Source: Eustoma russellianum (lineage: Eukaryota > Streptophyta > Magnoliopsida > Gentianales > Gentianaceae). Taken from it: DNA of 64,000 bases. The DNA is taken from assembly GCA_036186865.1 (NCBI GenBank), contig AP025055.1, positions 6,106,576 to 6,170,575 on the forward strand, in the 5' to 3' direction. The position numbers and the translations under genes were made by a program. The notes beneath the pieces are model-generated. The model saw only the letters and a list, made by a program, of their open reading frames with translations, ran no database searches and was not told where the DNA came from. Shown here in pieces: positions 57,440-64,000 of the stretch; the stretch's first letter is position 1, and every line of letters starts with the position of its first letter.

Positions 57440-58706
57440 CCATACTACTGTACTGACCCCAGATCAGGAATATCAATGTACTATTTGCCCTTTGGCTAAG
57501 CAGAAGAGATCTCCCTTTCCAGTTTCTAGTTTTGTATCTACTCTACCTTTTGCTATTGTACACATAGACATATGGGGGCCTTACAGATATCGTACCATGT
57601 ATAAGCAAAAATATTTTCTTACAATTGTTGACGGCTACATTAGATACTGTTGGATTTACTTGATGAAATCAAAAACAGAAACTAGATCCATTGTCCAGAG
57701 TTTCTGTCATTACGTCTCAGTCCAATTTGATACACATATAAAAGTTATAAGGACTGATAATGGTCATGAGTTTAATATGCCTTTATTCTACTCATCTCTG
57801 GGCATCATACATCAGACAAGTTGCATGCATACCCCTCAACAAAATGGCATTGTTAAGAGAAAGCATCAACATATCTTGTCAGTAACAAGAGCCCTGAGAT
57901 TTCAATCTGGTCTGCCTTCTTCTTATTGGGGCTTTTGTGTTCAACATTTAGTATATCTCATAAACATAACCCCTTCTCCCATTCTACATCAGAAAACACC
58001 CCAAGAACTTCTATACAACACCCTTCCTTCATATGACAACCTCAAAGTATTTGGATGCTTAGCCTTTGGGACAGATACTCAGCCTCATAAAGACAAATTT
58101 GCTCCTAGAGCCAAAGGGAGTGTGTTCTTGGAGCTATCACATACAACAAAAGGTTTTATATTGCAAGACCTTCAGACCAAATCTGTGTACATTTCTAGAG
58201 ATGTCACATTTCATGAACACAGATTTCCCTTCTTTTCATCTTCAGTTCTCATCTCATCCCCACATTCTCGGCACAGCTTACCAATATCTCCAATTCTTCT
58301 TACAGACCACAATAACTTCACATCCTCAGTACCATACGTGCCTGATGCATTTCCTCCATCATCTCCAGGTCCTTCCAGCACCCAGCCTACTCAAACAAAC
58401 AGTGAATCTGCAACTACTCATAGTCCAACATCTCCTACACATGAGAGTCCTATAACAACATCTCAGCTACTTCCTGGTAATATAGTAATTGACTTGACCA
58501 TTTCTTCAAAGGACCTGAATAACTACCCTCAAGCCAATTCTCCCCTGCCAATGCCTTCCAAGCCCCAGCGTGCCAGACATCCACCAGCTTATTTACAAGA
58601 TTACCAATGTAATCAACTGGTCTCTTCCAGCAATACTCCTACACAAAAGTTCACTCGCCCACATTCTCTTCATAACTATGTGTCTTATGATATGCTAGCT
58701 CTATAG
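57440..58706 (+). pseudogene. copia integrase (5'-truncated element), catalytic Glu changed to Lys
   Basis: It starts within the pre-integrase zinc segment (CTICPLAKQKRSPFPVSS), so gag and protease are missing. The integrase core has the first Asp (VHIDIWGPYR) and the second (VIRTDNGHEFNM), but the third motif reads QQNGIVKRKHQHIL, with Lys (AAG) where the catalytic Glu is expected. LKVFGCLAFGT and a Ser/Pro/Thr-rich linker follow, ending MLAL-stop. The frame is otherwise open for 404 codons. The lineage is not SIRE; an Ale- or Ivana-like copia is possible but unproven. Confidence 0.88.
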
Positions 58707-60294
58707 TACAAAACATTTGCATTAAGTATTGGCCAACATGTGGAGCCTGCCTCTTATACAGAGGCAGTTAGCTCACCTGAATGGCAGGCAACCATGGTCA
58801 AGGAGTTAGCAGCATTGGAAAGCAATCATACCTGGGAGCTCATGTCACTCCCTAAGGGTAAGACACCTATTGGGTGTAGGTGGGTGTATAAGGTTAAGTA
58901 TAGACCAGATGGAGGTATTGAGAGATACAAGGCTAGATTTGTGGCCAAGGGCTACACTCAGCAGTATGGGATTGATTACCAAGATACATTTCCTCTTGTG
59001 CCAAAATGACAACAGTAAGGATGGTGCTAGCACTTGCAGCAAAAAGAGATGGTTTGTTCATCAAATGGATGTAAATAATGCTGTTCTACATGGAGATCTT
59101 CATGAAGAGATCTATATGTCTCCACCTCCAGGCTTGACTCTCCCCAGGGCAGATATGGTCTGCGGGTTGAGGAAGTCACTGTATGGGTTAAAACAGGCAA
59201 GTAGAGAATGGAATGCCATCCTCACTGCCTTTCTCTTAAGCCAAAGGTTAACTCAATCCAAGTGTGATCATACACTATTCACCAAGTTAGTTGATGGTTC
59301 CTTGATTGTATTACTTATTTATGTAGATGACATCATTGTTACTTGTGACAATATAGCACTCATTCATAACATCAAAGTGGCATTACATCATAAATTCCAA
59401 ATCAAGAATCTTGGTGATCTGAAATTTTTCCTTGGGATTGAGGTGGACAAGGCTGAGGGGGCATATATCTTAATCAGAGGAAGTACACTATAGAACTGTT
59501 GGAACAGGTAGGTTTCTTGAATTCAAACCTGCCAGAAGCCCCATGGAAACATGTATAACCTTGACCCACAATGACTCAGACCTGCTACCTGATGTGACGC
59601 ACTATAGAAGACTGATTGGGAAGCTCATTTACTTGACCTACAGAAGACCTGACATTGCCTTTGTTGTTCAACAGGTAAGTCGGTTCTTGGACTGCCCAAC
59701 AACAAATCATCTCAAAGCAGCACATAGGATACTCAGGCACCCAAAAGGAACTGTTGGGCAAGGAATAATCTTTCCTAGGACAAGAGATCTGAAACTTAAG
59801 GGGTTTGTAGACGCAGAATGGGCAGATGTAATGAGACACGAAGATCAATCACTGGGAACTGTGTGTTTCTAGGTGATGCACTAGTATCTTGGAAACCTAA
59901 GAAACAGTCTATAGTGTCGAGATCTTCAGCTGAGGCTGAATACAGAGCCATGGCTATAGTGACTTGTGAATTGCAGTGGTTATTGTTTCTATTGAGGGAT
60001 TTGGGTGTGGGTGATCAGAAACCAGTGGAGCTGTTTTGTGACTGTAAGAGTGCTATCTACATTGCAAAAAATCTTGTGTTTCATGAGAGAATGAAGCACA
60101 TCAAAATTGACTGCCATGTTGTAAGGGACAAGGTGCAGGAGGGAATGCTGAAGTTAATGCTCGTCAGAACTAACCTTCAGTTGGCAGATTGTTTTACCAA
60201 GGCATTAGACAGTAAGAGGATAGAAGAGATTATGAGGTTTTTGGGGGTTCAGAACATTTATGCCAAGCGTAGCTTCAGGCGAGGGGGGTGTTGA
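58707..60294 (+). pseudogene. copia reverse transcriptase and RNase H, frameshifted
   Basis: EPASYTEAVSSPEWQATM opens the RT (58,740-59,009), with RYKARFVAKGYTQQYGIDYQ. Frame change near 59,000; VHQMDVNNAVLHGDLHEEIY, KSLYGLKQASREWN, then the active site LIYVDDIIVTCD near 59,320. Further frame changes occur near 59,470 and 59,820. RNase H has FVDAEWADV, SSAEAEYRAMA, LFCDCKSAIYIAKN and KHIKIDCHVVRDKV. The frame ends RSFRRGGC at a TGA that overlaps the polypurine tract. The order is complete and the catalytic Asp residues are kept. Confidence 0.9.
60280..60288 (+). promoter_or_regulatory. polypurine tract of the 57.4-kb copia
   Basis: GCGAGGGGGG directly before the LTR start TGTTGAAGC. Confidence 0.75.
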
Positions 60295-60850
60295 AGCAAC
60301 GGACCAAGAAGGTGTTGAAGGTGATCAGCGCAGGTAAAAGGAGCAGTCTTGCAATTTGGGTGTGCAATCGGAGATTGAGAGGTTTAGGTGCTACGTTGTG
60401 GGTCCAGGTAGACAAATAATCGTCGCAATACCAAGCAATACGCAAAGTCTGGAGCTGATCTTGCTGGAGTGTGTATGCAGCGAAAGGAGGAAGATGAAGG
60501 TTGGAGGCAACGGTTTAAATGAAGGAAAATGACCGTTTCACCCTTAAATGACAAAAGCAGGAGTAATTTAATTAGGGGTATTTTGGTCATTATGCGTAGA
60601 TATTTTGTGTTTTAAATAGTGGCGGTTACCAATTTTACCGGACTGAATTTTGCAGAATTCCTTTTCTTCTTAAGCTTTTCTCTCCCCTACTCTGTACTTC
60701 CTCTTCTCTAATTCATTATCCGATTAATGAATTTTGTTGGTTGATTTGATGTTCTTAGTTGATAGTAATCTTCTCTATTGGATTCTTGCACTAAATTTCA
60801 CAGATGAGGTGCTTATGTGATAGAATTTGTGTGCACAATCATGAATCAGT
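60289..60850 (+). mobile_element. 3' LTR of the 57.4-kb copia, right border uncertain
   Basis: It starts TGTTGAAGCAACGGACC. A TATA-like TTTTAAATAG lies near 60,610 and a pyrimidine-rich CTTTTCTCTCCCCTAC near 60,675. I could not fix the CA end; it probably lies between about 60,800 and 60,850. There is no second LTR at the 5' side. Confidence 0.6.
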
Positions 60851-61227
60851 ACATCGTACTATAGAAATGAAGACTAAAGCTTATTAAACACGAGTTTTAA
60901 GGCAATATGCTACAAGAGTGGTATATGAATAACCAGTACGTGATGAACCTGACCAGGGGTCAAGAGCTAGGCATAAGGGCGCCACTTGCTTAGTAGAGGA
61001 ATCTATGGTTGGGTATGAAAAAATAGGTTGTAGATATGTTAGATATTCAGTAACACTTGGTTACGGGTTAAGAACATGCCTGACCTATGTTCGTGGTATA
61101 ATAGTGGAAACCAAGGGCCTAATGTTCAGCAAGAGACAAGTGAGCCTTCCTTGGGTGCTTGTTCATCTGGCAATGGGTACAAAGCAGTTTTGATTTGTCT
61201 TTCTGTGGTGATGATTTGCATTGTTTC
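60851..61227. other. unassigned sequence between two copia fragments
   Basis: Short frames only. The plus-strand SGNQGPNVQQETSEP stretch near 61,100 looks like retroelement linker but is not assignable. Confidence 0.35.
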
Positions 61228-62335
61228 TCAGTGGAATCTAAACGGACTCCGATTGTCTACCGCTGGTCGCATGTCACCGGAGTTTATTCTGGCCACCAGC
61301 CAAAAACGTCCGGGTCGAAATATAGATTTGTTTTTCATTTCCATTCCCATAAGAATAAATACTTGTTTGTCAAAACATTTTTGGGTTGCTCCATAATCTT
61401 TTCGATCACTCATTCGAGAACTACAATCTTTGCACACGTTGAATGGATACGAGAAGGAAAGGACCACATACAGGAAGGTTGCCTCAACGGTTCTAGTCGA
61501 AATAAAAGAAGCGAAAGTGTATCTAAAAAGAAGCAAAAATGAAAGTTCTTGTCGCCTGAGTGGGGGTGGTTGGCGTCCTAATGATTTGGAGCCGGGTAGC
61601 CTCCCTCCTTGCTAGTGAGTAGGCCGATTCTACTGAGGGTAAGAGATCCTGCTTAAGAATATCCATGCGAACTCCTTTGTATTTGTCATCTAGGGATGTT
61701 AAACATTGAAACAACCTTTGTTCGGCTATGATTCAGTTGAAGATAACAATATCTTCCTCCATCTTGCCTCGGGTTCGGTCGGGTTTGGGATTCTACGATT
61801 GATGGCCATCCAGAGCCCTTGTAGCCGGTCCCATAGATTTTCTAGGGTCTCTCCCCCTTGTCTGATCGTACACGCCCGCCGGTGTAGCTTGTACGTTTGA
61901 AATGAGTCCGCATCGCTGCCATACTTTATGACCATCCTTTCCATAGTGTTCTAGCTGTAGGATATTGTGCAACACTGTTAACTAGTGAGGACTCAATATT
62001 CTGCACGATCCATGTGTTTTGATCCGTTCATTCCCACCGTGTGCAGGCCAGATCAATAACATTATTATCATTTTGAGCCAGAATATCGGTACTGAGAGCA
62101 TGCTCACTTACCTCTTGCCGAACATCATCCGAATGTGGACCTGAGATAGGTACAGAAGCATCGGCCTCAACTGTGGCAGGAGACACGGTAAGGGTGGCAA
62201 TAGGGGTAGCGATAAGAGTGTTATCTGAGCAGTCTGGAATGTCTAGCCAACCAAGTGAACCATATGATGTCTGCCCCTGAGCGTGAGGTTAGGTAGAGTA
62301 ATAACAATCAGTCTCAAGGAAGTTGCAGTCCATAG
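61228..62335 (-). pseudogene. copia gag, minus strand, decayed
   Basis: Right to left: a possible start MDCNFLETDCYYS near 62,333 with an early stop, a variable Ser/Thr/Pro-rich N-terminus, a region with AQYPTARTLWKGWS (near 61,930-61,990), and the capsid-like region SFQTYKLHRRACTIRQGGE and LQGLWMAINRRIPNP (61,726-61,944). CLTSLDDKYKGVRMDILKQ and SVESAYSLARREATRLQ follow (61,523-61,714). This is the UBN2-type gag layout of copia elements. Multiple stops and frameshifts break it. No protease or pol follows on the minus strand, and it faces the plus-strand pol that begins at 62.47 kb, so the two do not belong to one intact element. Confidence 0.75.
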
Positions 62336-62468
62336 TCACGTAGATGTGAAAGTGAAGTGGGTCATAACATCGACAGAATTCTGATGAGGGGCTTATCCCA
62401 CAAAGACACATTTCATGGCACACGGATCAAGTTTCGATCGTGTGTGCTTGGGTACATGAACAAAGACG

Positions 62469-63151
62469 GTGCAGCCAAAGATAGATACTATGCAGATATT
62501 GTTTTCGATAACAACAAACAAAGACTGGTCACTCTACCAGTTTGATGTGAAGAATGCCTTCGCCTATGGCGATCTGAAAGAAGAAGTCTACATGGAGGTT
62601 CCAATAGGCTCGCGGATGGTTTTCGGAATGGAGATATATGTTGACTCAGAAAAGCACTCTATGGGCTGAAGCAGACACATCTGTTATGGTTTGGAAGATT
62701 TACTATGGTCATGAAAAAGTATGGATATAAACAGAGTAACTCAGATCATACAATGTTCATAAAAAGACGAGGGGATTTGATGACCTGCTTAATTATCTAT
62801 GTTGATGACATGATACTAACTAAAAGTGACCACGAAGAAATGAAAAGGCTGAAAGACCATCTATTTACAGAGTTTGAAATGTTGCACTTGGAAGGACTAA
62901 AATACTTCCTTGGAATTGAGGTATTGAGATCCAGACATGTGATATTTATGGCTCAATGGAAATATGTTCCGGACCTGCTCACTGAGACAGGAATAGTAGA
63001 CTGTAAACCAGTTGATACACCGATACAAGTGAACCACGGTCTCAAAATTAAACAAGGAGGAATGCCCACTGATAGAGGAAGGCACCAGCAATTTGTTGAA
63101 AAGCTGATTTATTTAGCTCTCACCAGGCCGGACATAGCATATGTCCTTTGA
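62469..63151 (+). pseudogene. Tork-like copia reverse transcriptase
   Basis: It starts inside the RT (KIDTMQILFSITTNKDWSLY, then QFDVKNAFAYGDLKEEVYME). A frameshift near 62,620-62,700 follows, and a 148-codon frame (62,705-63,151) runs KKYGYKQSNSDHTMF, LIIYVDDMILTKSD (active site near 62,796), FEMLHLEGLKYFLGIEV and VDTPIQVNH. It ends LTRPDIAYVL at the next frame break. Integrase and the first RT motif are absent. The junction with unrelated sequence lies near 62,450. Confidence 0.88.
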
Positions 63152-63772
63152 TTGTGAGGCAGTTTATGTATCAGCCACAAATGGAACAGATGGATGCGGT
63201 AATGAGAATCTTACGATATATAAAAGTGTAGTAGGACATAGTCACACGTTTAAGAAGAATGGACACCTTGACATCGAGGTATACATAAGATGCAGATTGG
63301 TCCGGCAATCCAAACGATCGAAAATCTGCCTCAGGATATTTGACATTTGTCGGAGGGAACCTAGTGACGTGGAAAAACAAAAAAAATAAATAGAATGTGG
63401 TGGCGCTTTCAAATGCAGAGGCGGAATTTCGAGGTATCGCAAAAGGAATAACAGAAGTACTATGGATAAAAAAGGTGCTAGCCGAAATTGGTTTCCCACC
63501 AAGTCGTCCGAGTCAACTAAGGTGTGACAATACAACAACAATGAACATTTTCGAAAATCTTGTACAATATGATCGGACCAAGAATGTGGAAGTTGACCGA
63601 CACTTTATCAAGTAAAAAAATTTATGATGGCATGGTAGAACTCCCATTTGTGAAATCCGAGGACCAACTGACCGATATACTTACTAAAGCTGTGACAAGA
63701 AGGAAATTCACTGAACTATTAAGCAAGTTGAGCATTGGCGACTCCACTGTTCAACTTGAGGGAGAGTGCTAG
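63152..63772 (+). pseudogene. Tork-like copia RNase H, frameshifted
   Basis: It continues the RT above through several frame changes. The first part near 63,180-63,390 is degraded. MVALSNAEAEFRGIAKGI (63,397) holds the Glu region and LRCDNTTTMNIFENLVQ a catalytic Asp; TKNVEVDRHFIK is followed by a frame change near 63,612. KIYDGMVELPFVKSEDQ and LTDILTKAVTRRKF close the polyprotein. The final LEGEC overlaps the polypurine tract and the LTR start. Confidence 0.85.
63758..63766 (+). promoter_or_regulatory. polypurine tract of the last copia
   Basis: GAGGGAGAG immediately before the LTR start TGCTAGAAAAG. Confidence 0.8.
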
Positions 63773-64000
63773 AAAAGAAACAAATCACGATTTAGAGGAA
63801 GTCATGCAATCAGCCTAAAATCAAATCGTTTGTAATTATTGTAATTATTTCATTACCATAATTAGAGATACACGATTGTTATAATTGGATAACAAATGTA
63901 CAATTTGAACTTGAACGAAAAGAATAATTTTTTCTTCCATTTACCACCAAAAAACAACAGAAGCATGGTTGAAAAAGAATCTTATGTTGTTCGTATTCCT
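63767..64000 (+). mobile_element. start of the 3' LTR of the last copia, cut by window end
   Basis: It begins TGCTAGAAAAGAAAC (TGTTAG-type start with one change) and runs out of the window. Confidence 0.7.

Overview
This is plant nuclear DNA, most likely from an angiosperm and probably a eudicot. The sequence is AT-rich. It carries one exon of a plant LOG2-like (LUL-type) ubiquitin ligase with a canonical splice donor. Most of the rest is Ty1/copia, Ty3/gypsy chromovirus and LINE retrotransposon sequence in nested and broken copies. I see no bacterial genes, CRISPR array, rRNA or tRNA gene.

Left part (about 1-13,770): a gene-bearing island among old repeats. It holds a broken LINE 3' end (1,891-2,653), the last two exons of an unrecognised plant gene on the plus strand (2,827-3,167), and the first coding exon of a LUL-type RING E3 ligase on the minus strand (5,784-6,289). 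Beyond these are short tandem duplications, LTR-like remnants (7.46-8.28 kb and 8.44-9.44 kb) and a decayed Tork-like copia protease-integrase (12.1-13.1 kb).

Middle part (13,776-40,675): two related SIRE-like copia families, A and B, strongly rearranged. A 5' fold-back LTR of A is followed by a decayed A gag-pol and an A 3' LTR into which element B inserted. A 4-kb block (A RNase H, A LTR, part of the B LTR) was then tandemly duplicated. The second unit leads into a fairly complete B element (26,238-34,351). B's 3' end is abnormal: its 3' UTR is followed by a complete B-family LTR in reverse, a reverse 3' UTR, and a truncated forward LTR that carries a LINE-like insert.

Right part (40,676-56,336): a Tekay/Del-like chromovirus on the minus strand arranged LTR-internal-LTR-internal-LTR. 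One 5-bp duplication, TGCAC, flanks the whole array, which sits nine bases inside the end of the forward B LTR. Both 3.2-kb internal regions share the same deletions (5' gag, most of reverse transcriptase, the middle of RNase H) and the same Asp-to-Asn change in the protease. The end of the B LTR (56,350) abuts a minus-strand LINE (endonuclease and ORF1-like part, to about 57,430). Next comes a copia lacking its gag (57,440-60,850) with a Glu-to-Lys change at an integrase catalytic site, then a minus-strand copia gag fragment (61.2-62.3 kb), and a plus-strand Tork-like RT-RNase H that runs into an LTR cut by the window end.

No novel enzymatic system is apparent. The distinctive content is structural: a three-LTR chromovirus array with a single target duplication, a young 4-kb tandem duplication that records insertion order, two fold-back LTR structures with short-homology junctions, and repeated loss of the LTR core promoter. 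All coordinates were read by eye. Percent identities and family names below superfamily level are inferences.
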